A stretch of DNA of 34,141 nt from Umezawaea endophytica (lineage in GTDB: Bacteria; Actinomycetota; Actinomycetes; Mycobacteriales; Pseudonocardiaceae), in NCBI RefSeq assembly GCF_025061645.1, contig NZ_JANYMP010000039.1, positions 25,596-59,736 on the forward strand, given 5' to 3'. Position 1 is the first letter of the stretch, and each line of letters opens with the position of its first letter. Shown here piece after piece: positions 21,340 through 30,237 of the stretch. The notes under the pieces were generated by a model that saw nothing but the letters and a program-made list of their open reading frames with translations, made no database searches and had not been told where the DNA came from. A program made the translations under genes and the position numbers.

Positions 21340-24246
21340 GTGAGACGAGACCCGGCCATCTCCTTCCGCGGCGCCCTCCAGATCCTCGGGCACCACGACC
21401 GACCTTGGCTCGACCGGATGAACGGACTGCTCGGCGGCGTGATCCTCGCGTCCGGCCCGATCCCGGCCGCCGTCGGCGCGCTGTGGGGCTGGGTGGACCA
21501 GAAGAACGAGGCCACCGCCCTGCTCCGGTCGGTGCTGGACGGGGTGTCGGACCGGGTCCGCCCGTCGCACGGGCTGCTGCGGCACGAACTGGTCGTGGCG
21601 GCGCACTCGACGATCGTGCTGACGGCGTTCTTCGAGGCGCTGCGCGAAGGCCTGGGCGACACCTACGACGAAGCGCTGATCACCGACGCCGAGAAGCTGT
21701 CGATCGGCAACGGCGAGTGGCGGTCGACGGCCGAACCGCTGGTGCGGCGGCTGTACACGAGCGACCTCCCGGCGCCGTCCGCCCTGCGCGGGTTCGAGGA
21801 GAACGTCGTGAACGTCCAGCACTGGTGCTCGAAGACGGTGAACGAGGTGCGGAAGTTCCTCGACGGCCTGCACCTGGCCCAGCGCCGGGCGTTCGACCCG
21901 GTGACCGTCGCGCTGACCGGAGCGGCCCGCTACCGGTCGCACTACCTGGAGCTGGCGGCGAAGGTGCCCGAGTTCGCCCTGTGGGCGGATCTCGGCGAAC
22001 ACGCCGCGACGCGGTCGGCGCTCGCCGGGCTGGAGGGCCTGCTGTCACGGGCGGCGGTGCCCGCACGCGACCTCCGGGAGGTCGTCCGCCGCACCAACCA
22101 CGCGGTGCTGGGGCAACCGGTGATCGACGTCGGCGCCGACGGCTACGGGACCGGCACGGTCTTCCCCGCGGTGGAGGACATCTTCGTCACGCCCCGGTTC
22201 CGGGTGGCCGAGGCCGGGCCCCAGGCGAACCTCGCGGGTGAACGGTGGTGGTCCGGCCGCGGGGTGCACCACGACCTGGACCTGGTGCTGGCCAGGCACT
22301 TCAGCACCGACCAGTCGACCCGGTTGCCGCTCCTGCTGCTGGGCCACCCAGGAGCCGGGAAGTCGTTGCTGGTCAAGGTGCTGGCCGCGCGCTTGCCGGA
22401 GGACGGGTACACGGTCGTCCGGGTGCCGCTGCGGGCCGTCGGCGCCAACGACGTCATCGCGGAGCAGGTCCAGCAGGCACTCGACCTGGCCACCCACCGC
22501 CGGGTCCGCTGGTCCGAGCTGGCCGACCAGTGCGCGGACGTCATCCGGGTCGTGCTGCTGGACGGCCTGGACGAACTGCTCCAGGCGACCACCCACGACC
22601 GGGCCGGGTACCTCCAGGAGGTCGCCGAGTTCCAGCGCGTGGAGGCCGTGATGGGCAGGCCCGTCGCCGTCGTCGTCACCTCCCGGACCCTGGTGGTCGA
22701 CCGGGTGGCGGTGCGGGCGGGAACGCCCGTGGTGAAGTTGGAGGAGTTCGACGAGAGGCAGGTCCGGAAGTGGGTGGGGGTGTGGAACGGCCACAACCGG
22801 CCGATGCCCGCCGCGTTCGCACTGGGCTACCCGGACCTGGCGTCGCAGCCGCTGTTGCTGCTGATGCTCGCGCTGTACCACGCGGAGTCGGCGGGGGAGG
22901 TCGACCCGACGTTGTCCAAGGCCGAGTTGTACGAGCGGCTGTTCGACACCTACGGCCGCCGTGAGACGACCAAGATCGCCGGACGGGTGCTGCACGGCCG
23001 CGAAGGCGAGGCAGCGCTGGACGAGCAGCTCCGCAGGCTCGCCACGGCCGCGCTCGGCATGATCAACCGCGGTCGCCAGGACATCACCGAGGCGGACCTG
23101 TCCAGCGACCTGGCGGCACTCGGTGAGCCTGCCACCGGTGACCGGGTGCTCGGCGAGTTCTTCTTCGTGCACGTCGCCGAAGCGCGGGCCGGGACCTTGC
23201 GGCGGTGCTACGAGTTCCTGCACGCCACCTTCGGCGAGTACCTGGTTGCCACGCGGGTGGTGGAGGTGCTCCGGGACGTCGCGGAAGGGGTGTACGGGCG
23301 CAGGCGTGAGCACGACCCGGAGGACGACCTGCTGTTCGCGTTGCTGAGCCACCAGCCGCTGGCGATCCGGTGGCCAGTGCTGGACTTCATCGGCCAACGC
23401 CTCCGGGCCTTGGACCCGGACGAACTCGACCGGGTGGTCCGGACCCTCGACGTGCTGATCCGGTCGTACCGGAGCCGGAAGCCGTCACGGGACTTCGGCG
23501 AGTACCGGCCGCTCCCGCAGGACGCCGTTCGGGCGCTCGCGGCCTACTCGGCCAACCTGGTGCTGCTGCGGCTGTGGGCCGAGCGCCGGGTGCCCGTCGA
23601 GGCGTTGTGGCCGGAGAACCCGATGGGCCAGTGGCGGTCCACGCTGAGCCTGTGGGAAGCGGGACTGGACGCACAGGGTTTCCAGGCGATGATCGTCGCC
23701 ATCAGCCACTCCGGGGGAGCCCTGCACGCCTACACCGAGACGTTCATCGTGAACGTGCCCCCGGTGGAGATCCAGCGGTTGAGGATCCGCGGTGAGCTGG
23801 AACTGGAGGAGCGACTGCGCACCGGGCTCGCCATCCACGACAACCTGCACTACCTGACCGACCACGGTCCGGGTGCGGTGCAGGCCAAGGATTGGCTGCG
23901 CTACACCGAAGGATGGTTGATGGCGGCCCTGCTGCGCGGGGGTTGGCCCGATGCGCAACTCCTGCCCGCTCCCAAGGAGGTTTCGGTCAGGTCGCGGCGC
24001 GCGGTGTCGGCCTCCGCGCACGAGCTGATCGAGAAGAACTGGCGCGGGTGGGGAGACGCGTTTCTCGTGAAGTACCTCGAGTGGTTGGTGAACCTGTCGG
24101 ACTTCAGGGACAACAGGGTGTTGAACCGGATCGTCGTACAGATCGGCCGGGTAGTCCCGGACTGGCTTTCGCGCGCCTTGGAAGAGGGTGCGGACTGGTC
24201 GTACGAAGACGAAGGACAGTCGTTGCCGTTCAACCACAGGCCCTGA
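21340..24246 (+). CDS. NACHT STAND NTPase with NNH7-like N-terminal domain
   Basis: A 968-residue protein. The helical N-terminus (about 5-230) resembles the NACHT N-terminal helical domain 7 class: G-A-L-Q-I-L-G, L-L-G-G-V-I-L-A, W-G-W-V-D-Q-K-N-E-A and A-A-H-S-T-I-V-L-T-A-F-F-E-A-L. The NACHT core follows: Walker A G-H-P-G-A-G-K-S (335-342), Walker B V-V-L-L-D-G-L-D-E-L (D408/D411), then V-V-T-S-R-T, and winged-helix/helical arm regions including Y-E-F-L-H-A-T-F-G-E-Y. The C-terminal 350 residues are helical with no repeat I recognise. Such STAND ATPases act as oligomerising sensors, several in phage defence. GTG start; divergent ArsR-type gene; the 3' end overlaps the convergent mutarotase-fold gene by 17 bases. 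Confidence 0.88.
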   Translation: MRRDPAISFRGALQILGHHDRPWLDRMNGLLGGVILASGPIPAAVGALWGWVDQKNEATALLRSVLDGVSDRVRPSHGLLRHELVVAAHSTIVLTAFFEALREGLGDTYDEALITDAEKLSIGNGEWRSTAEPLVRRLYTSDLPAPSALRGFEENVVNVQHWCSKTVNEVRKFLDGLHLAQRRAFDPVTVALTGAARYRSHYLELAAKVPEFALWADLGEHAATRSALAGLEGLLSRAAVPARDLREVVRRTNHAVLGQPVIDVGADGYGTGTVFPAVEDIFVTPRFRVAEAGPQANLAGERWWSGRGVHHDLDLVLARHFSTDQSTRLPLLLLGHPGAGKSLLVKVLAARLPEDGYTVVRVPLRAVGANDVIAEQVQQALDLATHRRVRWSELADQCADVIRVVLLDGLDELLQATTHDRAGYLQEVAEFQRVEAVMGRPVAVVVTSRTLVVDRVAVRAGTPVVKLEEFDERQVRKWVGVWNGHNRPMPAAFALGYPDLASQPLLLLMLALYHAESAGEVDPTLSKAELYERLFDTYGRRETTKIAGRVLHGREGEAALDEQLRRLATAALGMINRGRQDITEADLSSDLAALGEPATGDRVLGEFFFVHVAEARAGTLRRCYEFLHATFGEYLVATRVVEVLRDVAEGVYGRRREHDPEDDLLFALLSHQPLAIRWPVLDFIGQRLRALDPDELDRVVRTLDVLIRSYRSRKPSRDFGEYRPLPQDAVRALAAYSANLVLLRLWAERRVPVEALWPENPMGQWRSTLSLWEAGLDAQGFQAMIVAISHSGGALHAYTETFIVNVPPVEIQRLRIRGELELEERLRTGLAIHDNLHYLTDHGPGAVQAKDWLRYTEGWLMAALLRGGWPDAQLLPAPKEVSVRSRRAVSASAHELIEKNWRGWGDAFLVKYLEWLVNLSDFRDNRVLNRIVVQIGRVVPDWLSRALEEGADWSYEDEGQSLPFNHRP

Positions 24247-24988
24247 TCGTCGTCCGGCACACGTCGGTCACGGGGTGGCCGACGGTGGCGGCCGGGCTGT
24301 GGTGTTCGAGTTCCGCGTAGCCGCCGTAGTGGCCGTCGTCCTCGAAGACCTGCACGGCGTCGCCCTGGCCGGTGGCGCCGACGGGCAGGTCGCAGTACAC
24401 CGCGTCCGGGTGCACGGGGAAGGCGCGGTCGATCCGCAGGCCGTTGACGGTGTAGCTGAGCCGGCCCCGGACCGAAGTGGGGAGGAAACCCAGCTTGGTC
24501 ATGACGTCGCCGGTCAGGTGGAGGTGCAGGACGTCGTCGGACACCTCCAGGCGGGTCGGGTCGATCGGGGTCAGGTAGTCGCGGTGGTGGAGCGGGCCGG
24601 ACAGGGGGAGTTCGAGCAGGCCGCCCAGTGGGACGGAGACGATGCTCCACGCGTCGACCGGGCGGCCACTGTGGACGGTGACCGTCGTGCGGGTTTCGTA
24701 CACCACGCGGGACGGGGTGTCCTCCAGGACCTCGATGGTGCGGGTGACGCTCGCGGAGGTCGTGTCGCCGGTGAGCCGGTGGACCAGGCCGCGAGAAGGG
24801 CCGGGGTTCATCGACGCGGGTACGACGTGGTCGGCCAAGCCGCCCGAGGCGTAGAACCAGTCGCGTTCCGGGCCCAGCCAGAGGCGGTCGCCGCCGAGGT
24901 TCCAGTCGGTGGCGGACGGGTTGGTCCAGAACGCGTCCAGGCCGTTCACGCGCACCTGGAGGACGCGGTCCCCGGCGAGTTCGATCAC
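24230..24988 (-). CDS. Galactose-mutarotase-fold protein, last gene of the galactoside operon
   Basis: A 252-residue beta-rich protein with the look of the aldose-epimerase superfamily (DUF4380/DUF6786-like): an N-terminal V-L-Q-V-R-V-N-G strand, G-G-D-R-L-W-L-G-P-E-R-D-W-F-Y, D-A-W-S-I-V-S-V-P-L-G-G, and a C-terminal Q-V-F-E-D-D-G-H-Y-G-G-Y-A-E-L-E-H-H-S-P. No signal peptide. The GTG at 24988 overlaps the alpha-galactosidase stop as GTGA, so it is coupled to it. A role in anomer interconversion or binding of the released galactose is inferred from fold and context; catalytic His and Glu residues cannot be assigned with confidence. It overlaps the NACHT gene tail to tail by 17 bases. Confidence 0.78.
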   Translation of the reverse strand: MIELAGDRVLQVRVNGLDAFWTNPSATDWNLGGDRLWLGPERDWFYASGGLADHVVPASMNPGPSRGLVHRLTGDTTSASVTRTIEVLEDTPSRVVYETRTTVTVHSGRPVDAWSIVSVPLGGLLELPLSGPLHHRDYLTPIDPTRLEVSDDVLHLHLTGDVMTKLGFLPTSVRGRLSYTVNGLRIDRAFPVHPDAVYCDLPVGATGQGDAVQVFEDDGHYGGYAELEHHSPAATVGHPVTDVCRTTIRACG

Positions 24989-27015
24989 GGTTGCCGGTCC
25001 AGCACGACCACGTCGGCGTCGTGGGTCGCCGTGAACGTGATCGGCAGGCCGGCGTGCACGAGGTGAGCGCCGCTGTACTCGACGCCGTCGGATGTGCGGT
25101 ACGTGGCGGTGACGTCCAAGCCGCGCAAGGGGAACCGGGATCGCCTGCCGGGCAACGCGGGGACGCCGTTCAGGTCGCCGGTCTGCCACGCCAGCACGAC
25201 CGTTCGGGCGCCGTGATCGTACTGGGCGGCGCAGCTCGGGTCGGCCGGGGAGCCGATGAGGTGCAGTGACCCGTGGTGGATCGTGGACCGGATCTCCTTG
25301 TACAGGGTGACCAGGGAGGCCGCTTCCGAGCGCTGCTCGGGAGTCCAGAGGCGGATGTCGGCACCGATGCCCAGCACACCCGCCATGGCCGTGACGAACC
25401 GGAACCGCAGGGACTTCGGCCTGGTGTCGAAGAAACCGGGGTGGTCGGTCACCCACGACAGCATCACGTGCGGTGCGTGCGCGTGCAGGAAGCCGTACTG
25501 GATGTTCAGCCTGTCCATCGGCGCGGTGTTGTCGCTGGGCCACACGACGTCCGTGCGGGCGATCGTGGCCAGGTCGGTGCGACCGCCGCCGCCCGCGCAG
25601 CCCTCGACCAGCACGTGGGGGTGGTTGGAGCGCAGGTGGTCCAGCAGGCGCCAGTAGTTCCGCACGTGCTCGCCGTCCAGGTCGGCCCCGACCGCGCCCG
25701 GACGGCCGCGCGGGGTGGGCGGGCGGTTCATGTCCCACTTCACGTAGTCGATCGGGTAGTCGGTCAGGAGCCGGTCGAACACCGCGCGCACGAACTCGAA
25801 GACGTCCTCGCGGCCGAGGTCGAGCAGGAGCTGGTTGCGGATCAGGGTGGCGGGGCGGCCGTCGACGCGGTACACCCAGTCCGGATGTTCCTGGTACAGC
25901 AGGGACTTGGGGCTCACGGCCTCGGGCTCCACCCACAGGCCGAAGCCCAGGCCGAGGGCTTTCACGCCGTTGACGAACGTCGCGAAGCCGTTCGGGAACG
26001 CGGCCGGGTCGGGGTGCCAGTCGCCGAGGCCCGCGGTGTCGTCGTGGCGGCCGGTGAACCAGCCGTCGTCGACGACGAACAGCTCCGCGCCCAACTCCGC
26101 GGCCAGCGAGGCGAGGGCGAGCTGGCCCTCCTCCTCGACGGCGAACTCCGTCGCCTCCCAGGAGTTGTACTGCACCGGCCGGACGAGGTCGCGCGTCAAC
26201 GACCGCTCGTGGGTGTGCAACGCGCGTGACACGCCGTCCAGGCCGTCGGCGCTGTACGCCGCGGCGACCTGCGGCGCGATCAGTGTTTCGCCCGGTGCCA
26301 AGGAGATCCCGGACACGGCCCGCCCCGCGCGCACGCGGGTCGCGCCGGTCACCTCGACGTCCACGGCGATCCGCCACGAGCCCGACCACGCGAGGGACAC
26401 GGCCCAGGCCTGGCCGTCGACCGCGTCCCGCACCGCGAGCCACGACGCGAACTGGTGGCCGGGAACCCCCTGGGAACTCCCGATCTCGAAGCGGCCCGCG
26501 GGGAGGACGAGCTGCTCGCGCTGGAACTCGTGGGCCCAGCGGCCGGTCAGGAACGTCAGCTCCGGGGACTCGACCGGCAGGCAGAACCCCGCCGAGCCGA
26601 GCTGGTCTACCACCAGGTCGCCGGTGCCGCCGTTGGTCAGCTCGACCCACCGGAGCAGCACGTCGGTGGACGGGCTGGTCCGGTAGCAGAGGACCGTGCG
26701 CAGGCCGGTCAGGTCGTCCACGAACGCCAGGCGCAACGACGTCGGCGTCGAGTCCTCACCGTCGAACCGCCAGAACAGCTCCTGGTCCAGGACCAGGTCC
26801 GCTCCGGTGAACGGGCGGAGCCCGAACGGCGCGTACTCGACCGGAGCGCCGTCCGCCGCGGTCATGTACGGCGTGCGGCCCGCGTTCGCCGTCGGCGACG
26901 GCCCGTGCTCGACACCCGTTGGGCCCCAAGCGATCTGCTCCAGCCAGCCCTCGTGCTCGGGCAGCCCGACCGTGTACGTGGTCGTCGCCATCCGCAGTGT
27001 CCACCGACGCGTCAC
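24985..27015 (-). CDS. GH36 alpha-galactosidase, probably cytosolic
   Basis: A 676-residue glycoside hydrolase of family 36. After an N-terminal beta-sandwich (about 1-280) the barrel shows the nucleophile motif Y-V-K-W-D-M-N-R and the region G-G-G-R-T-D followed by V-W-P-S-D-N-T-A-P-M-D-R, which supplies the acid/base Asp; F-V-V-D-D-G-W-F and W-V-E-P-E-A are also typical. It should release galactose from melibiose- or raffinose-type alpha-galactosides imported by the adjacent ABC transporter; no signal peptide is visible. I place the start at GTG 27015, overlapping the permease stop as GTGA and giving a full first strand; ATG 26991 is the alternative. Confidence 0.92.
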   Translation of the reverse strand: MTRRWTLRMATTTYTVGLPEHEGWLEQIAWGPTGVEHGPSPTANAGRTPYMTAADGAPVEYAPFGLRPFTGADLVLDQELFWRFDGEDSTPTSLRLAFVDDLTGLRTVLCYRTSPSTDVLLRWVELTNGGTGDLVVDQLGSAGFCLPVESPELTFLTGRWAHEFQREQLVLPAGRFEIGSSQGVPGHQFASWLAVRDAVDGQAWAVSLAWSGSWRIAVDVEVTGATRVRAGRAVSGISLAPGETLIAPQVAAAYSADGLDGVSRALHTHERSLTRDLVRPVQYNSWEATEFAVEEEGQLALASLAAELGAELFVVDDGWFTGRHDDTAGLGDWHPDPAAFPNGFATFVNGVKALGLGFGLWVEPEAVSPKSLLYQEHPDWVYRVDGRPATLIRNQLLLDLGREDVFEFVRAVFDRLLTDYPIDYVKWDMNRPPTPRGRPGAVGADLDGEHVRNYWRLLDHLRSNHPHVLVEGCAGGGGRTDLATIARTDVVWPSDNTAPMDRLNIQYGFLHAHAPHVMLSWVTDHPGFFDTRPKSLRFRFVTAMAGVLGIGADIRLWTPEQRSEAASLVTLYKEIRSTIHHGSLHLIGSPADPSCAAQYDHGARTVVLAWQTGDLNGVPALPGRRSRFPLRGLDVTATYRTSDGVEYSGAHLVHAGLPITFTATHDADVVVLDRQP

Positions 27016-27842
27016 TTCACCGCTCCCAGCGCGAGTCCTGCCACGAAGTGCTTCTGGAACCTCAGGAACACCGCCACGGTAGGGATGGCCGCGATGACCG
27101 ACCCCGCCGCGATGACGTTCCACATCGACACGAACTGGCCCTGCAACCCGAGCAGCGCGGGCGTGACCGGCATCCGGTCCTCGCTGCGCAGCACGGTGAT
27201 CGCCCACAGCAGGTCGTTGAACACCCAGGTGAACGCCAGCGCGGACAACGCGGCCAGCGCGGGCCTGGTCAGCGGCAGGATGATCCGCAGGAAGAGCTGG
27301 CCCGCGCCCGCGCCGTCGATCACCGCCGCCTGCTGGATCTCCGCCGGGATGGCGCGCATGAACCCGTGCAGCACGAACGTGTAGAAGCCGAGGCCGAACC
27401 CGACCTGGACGACCACCAGCGCCACCAGGCTGTCGTAGAGGCCCAACACCTCGCTGAGCTTCGCCACCGGCACCAGCAGGATCTGCGGCGGCAGCAGGTT
27501 CCCCGCCAGCATCAGCAGCAGGACCGTGCGCCGGAACGGGATGTCGTAGCGGCTCAGCGCGAACGCGGACACCGACGCCAGCGCCAGCGTGATCACCACG
27601 GTCGGCACGGTCACCAGCATGCTGTTGACCAGCGCCCGCGCCGCGCCGCCGTCCGTCCACGCCTGGGCGAACCCGTCGAACGTGAACGAGCGCGGTAGGC
27701 TGCCCACGCCGTTCCGGGCGACGTCGTCGAAGGACCGGAAGGCCGTGACGACCACGAGGATGATCGGCAGCAGCCACAGCAGGGAGATCGTGCTCGCGGT
27801 GACGTGGTAACCGATCTCCCGCAACGGGTTCCGCCTGGTCAC
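27012..27842 (-). CDS. Carbohydrate ABC transporter permease, MalG type
   Basis: A 276-residue inner-membrane permease with six hydrophobic segments. The cytoplasmic EAA loop that docks the ATPase is visible as E-I-Q-Q-A-A-V-I-D-G-A-G near residues 164-175, followed by F-L-R-I-I-L-P-L-T-R-P. With the MalF-type partner it forms the channel for an alpha-galactoside-type sugar (substrate inferred from the neighbours). GTG start in a GTGA overlap with the partner permease, and its own stop overlaps the GH36 start the same way. No ATPase gene is present in the window, so a shared MsiK-type ATPase is presumed. Confidence 0.93.
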   Translation of the reverse strand: MTRRNPLREIGYHVTASTISLLWLLPIILVVVTAFRSFDDVARNGVGSLPRSFTFDGFAQAWTDGGAARALVNSMLVTVPTVVITLALASVSAFALSRYDIPFRRTVLLLMLAGNLLPPQILLVPVAKLSEVLGLYDSLVALVVVQVGFGLGFYTFVLHGFMRAIPAEIQQAAVIDGAGAGQLFLRIILPLTRPALAALSALAFTWVFNDLLWAITVLRSEDRMPVTPALLGLQGQFVSMWNVIAAGSVIAAIPTVAVFLRFQKHFVAGLALGAVK

Positions 27843-28774
27843 GAGTCACTCTCCTGGAACGCCCGCACGAGGTACGTCACGATGACGCCGAACGCCAGCA
27901 GGAAGATCACCACGGCCAGCGCGGACGCGTAGCCGAGCCGCAGCGACTGGAACGCCGTGGCGTACATGTAGGTGCTCAGCAGCTCCGACGAGTGGAACGG
28001 GCCGCCCTTCGTCAGCGACCACACCACGTCGAACGACCGGAGCGAGTCGATGACGATCACCGAGAGGACCACCGCGTTGACGCTCCTGAGCTGCGGCAGC
28101 GTGATCCTGGTGAACTGCTGCCACCTCGAAGCACCGTCCACGGTGGCCGCTTCGTACAGGACCGGGTCGATGCCCTTGAGCCCGGCCAGGTACAGCACCA
28201 TTACGTAGCCGATCTGCCGCCACAGCGCGGGCAGGATGACCGCGTACAGGGCCGTGTCGGACTCCGAGAGCCACGACCGCTGCCAGCCCTCCAGACCGAG
28301 CCCGCCGAGCACGGTGTTGATCAGGCCGTCCGGCTGGTACATCGACTGCCAGATCAGCGAGGTCGCGACCAGCGAGAACACCACCGGCGTGAACAGCGCG
28401 GCGCGGTAGATCCCGACGCCCCGCCGTTCGCGCTGGAGGAACATCGCCGCGCCCAGGCCGCCGACCGCGGACACGCCGCCGAACAGCACCAGCCAGATCA
28501 CCGTGTCCAGCAGGGCCTTCCCGAAGACCGGGTCACCCGCCATCTCGACGTAGTTGTCGAAGCCCACGCCCGTCGGCGGGCTGATGCCGTCCCAGTTCGT
28601 GAACGACAGGTACACGCCCTGGATCGCGGGCCAGAAGACCCAGAAGGCCTCCACCGCGAGGGGCACCAGGACGAAGGCGATCAGCAGTGGGGAGACCCGG
28701 CGGTTGGGCTTGTTCCGCCGCCGGTTTCCCGACGTCGGCGGCCGTTCCACCGGCGGTGCTGTCAGGGTGACCAC
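27839..28774 (-). CDS. Sugar ABC transporter permease, MalF type
   Basis: A 311-residue permease with a basic cytoplasmic N-terminus (R-R-R-N-K-P-N-R-R) and six hydrophobic segments. The EAA loop reads Y-E-A-A-T-V-D-G-A-S near residue 213, then F-T-R-I-T-L-P-Q-L-R. A Y-L-S-F-T-N-W-D-G segment after the first helix is typical of the CUT1 class for oligosaccharides. The GTG start follows the solute-binding-protein stop after a single base, and the stop overlaps the next permease start. It forms a heteromer with the MalG-type partner. Confidence 0.93.
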   Translation of the reverse strand: MVTLTAPPVERPPTSGNRRRNKPNRRVSPLLIAFVLVPLAVEAFWVFWPAIQGVYLSFTNWDGISPPTGVGFDNYVEMAGDPVFGKALLDTVIWLVLFGGVSAVGGLGAAMFLQRERRGVGIYRAALFTPVVFSLVATSLIWQSMYQPDGLINTVLGGLGLEGWQRSWLSESDTALYAVILPALWRQIGYVMVLYLAGLKGIDPVLYEAATVDGASRWQQFTRITLPQLRSVNAVVLSVIVIDSLRSFDVVWSLTKGGPFHSSELLSTYMYATAFQSLRLGYASALAVVIFLLAFGVIVTYLVRAFQESDS

Positions 28775-28775
28775 G

Positions 28776-30056
28776 TCAGGACGACCAGACCTTCTCGGCG
28801 GCCGCCTGCCACGTGGCCAGGATCGAGTCGACCTGGTCGGGCTGCGCGAAGAACTGGAGCAGCGCGGCGTCGGCGGTGGGCTGGAGGGCGTCGCTGGAGT
28901 CGCGGTTGAAGAACTGGGTGATCTCGGCCGCGTCGTTCAACATCTTGCGGCCCTTGGCCACCAGCGGTGTGCCGGAGTCCTTGGCCTTCGGGTTCACCGG
29001 CAGGACGGTGCCCGCCGAGTTCTTGATGAACAGCTCCTGCGCCTCGGCCGTCGCCAGGTACTTCAGGAACTCCTTGACCTCGGCGCCGCGAGGCGTCTTG
29101 GCGCTGGCGAAGAACCCGTCCGTCGGGCCCTCCTCGGCGATCGGCACCTTCGGGTCGATGATCGGGAACTGGAAGAAGTCGATGTCGTCCAGCGCGTCCT
29201 TCGGGGCGGCGTCGGCGAAGAACGTGCCGATCAGCATCATCCCGGTGCGCCCTTGGAGCAGCGACGTTGTCGCGTCCTGGAACGGGATCGCGGTCGCGCT
29301 CTTGTCGAAGTGCGGCAGCACCTCCTTCCACTTCGCGAAGACCGCCTTGACCTGCGGGTCGTCGAACCGGTGCCGCCCGGCGAGCAGTTCGCGGTGGTAG
29401 ACGGCGCCGTTGATCCGGATGTTCAGGTAGTCGAACCACGCCGAGGCGACCCACGGCGTCGTACCGCCCGCGCCCATGCCGATCGGCTCGACCCCCTTGG
29501 CGCGCAACGCTTCGCAGACCGCGAGGAACTCGTCCCACGTGGTCGGCGGCCGAACGCCCCACTTCTCGAAGTTGGACTTCCGGTAGAACATCCCCCACCA
29601 GTAGTAGGTGATCGGCACGATGATCTGCTTGCCCGCGTCGTCGCCGCTCAGCGTCCTGGTCGCCGCGCTGTAGTCGGTCAGGCCGCTCCACACGTCGCTC
29701 AGGTCGAGCAGCAGGCCCTTCTTCGCGTACGACCGGCCGACGCTGCCCGCGTACCAGGTGTAGAGGTCCGGCGGGTTGCCCGAGGTCAGGTACGACGGGA
29801 GCTGCGTGCGGAAGGTCTCCGCGGCGACGGTGTTCAGCACAGCCTGCGCACCGCCCTTCTGGTTGAACGCCGCCACCACGCTCTCCATCGCGGCCTTCGG
29901 CAGCGGTGCGGAGAGGTTCGACTGGAGGGTGACCGCGCCACCCGCCTGGCCGGTGCCGGTGGAGGCGGATGTGGCGCAACCGCCGAGGATCGCGGCGGCA
30001 CCGACCCCACCCAGTCCCGCCAGGAAGTTCCTACGACTCAGGCCGTCGATGCTCAT
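28776..30056 (-). CDS. Extracellular sugar-binding lipoprotein with Tat-type signal
   Basis: A 426-residue solute-binding protein of the CUT1 (MalE/family 1) type. The signal is S-R-R-N-F-L-A-G-L-G-G-V-G-A-A-A-I-L-G-G-C: twin arginines at 8-9 and a lipobox ending at Cys27, so it is probably exported by Tat and lipid-anchored. The mature part has N-P-P-D-L-Y-T-W-Y, I-I-V-P-I-T-Y-Y-W-W-G-M-F-Y-R-K, W-D-E-F-L and a long C-terminal helix region, as in oligosaccharide binders. It is the first gene of the transporter/alpha-galactosidase operon; AGGAG ribosome site before ATG 30056 and a recognisable promoter further up. Confidence 0.93.
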   Translation of the reverse strand: MSIDGLSRRNFLAGLGGVGAAAILGGCATSASTGTGQAGGAVTLQSNLSAPLPKAAMESVVAAFNQKGGAQAVLNTVAAETFRTQLPSYLTSGNPPDLYTWYAGSVGRSYAKKGLLLDLSDVWSGLTDYSAATRTLSGDDAGKQIIVPITYYWWGMFYRKSNFEKWGVRPPTTWDEFLAVCEALRAKGVEPIGMGAGGTTPWVASAWFDYLNIRINGAVYHRELLAGRHRFDDPQVKAVFAKWKEVLPHFDKSATAIPFQDATTSLLQGRTGMMLIGTFFADAAPKDALDDIDFFQFPIIDPKVPIAEEGPTDGFFASAKTPRGAEVKEFLKYLATAEAQELFIKNSAGTVLPVNPKAKDSGTPLVAKGRKMLNDAAEITQFFNRDSSDALQPTADAALLQFFAQPDQVDSILATWQAAAEKVWSS

Positions 30057-30098
30057 CGATGGGTCTCCTCACGGGCTGACCACGGGTGAATGACAGGA

Positions 30099-30127
30099 AG
30101 GTTGCAACGCGGGTAAGCCACTGTCAA
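30099..30127 (-). promoter_or_regulatory. Promoter of the galactoside transport operon
   Basis: On the minus strand a perfect -35 hexamer TTGACA (30127-30122) is followed after 17 bases by CAACCT (30104-30099), a partial match to TANNNT. It lies 43 bases before the solute-binding-protein start. The 8-bp palindrome gttgcaac (30101-30108) overlaps the -10 region and an ATTA/TAAT repeat lies just upstream of the -35. Confidence 0.6.
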
Positions 30128-30132
30128 GATGT

Positions 30133-30145
30133 ATTAGTAAATAAT
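30133..30145. promoter_or_regulatory. AT-rich inverted repeat, possible FadR-type operator
   Basis: The bases attagtaaataat hold inverted ATTA/TAAT arms around five bases, in an unusually AT-rich patch of otherwise very GC-rich DNA. It lies between the divergent transport operon and the GntR-family regulator, six bases upstream of the TTGACA element. It is a plausible site for the regulator at 30238. Confidence 0.45.
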
Positions 30146-30237
30146 CCCGGTCAGCGCGGGTGGCGGGGCGGCCACGTGCGGTGACCCGTCGGCGTGCACG
30201 GGATACTGGGTCCACGACAACCCGAGGGGAGGGATTG

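Noticed and set aside
24985-30056. A missing ABC ATPase as a broken transporter
   Set aside because: Actinomycete CUT1 sugar operons commonly lack the ATPase and use a shared MsiK protein encoded elsewhere.
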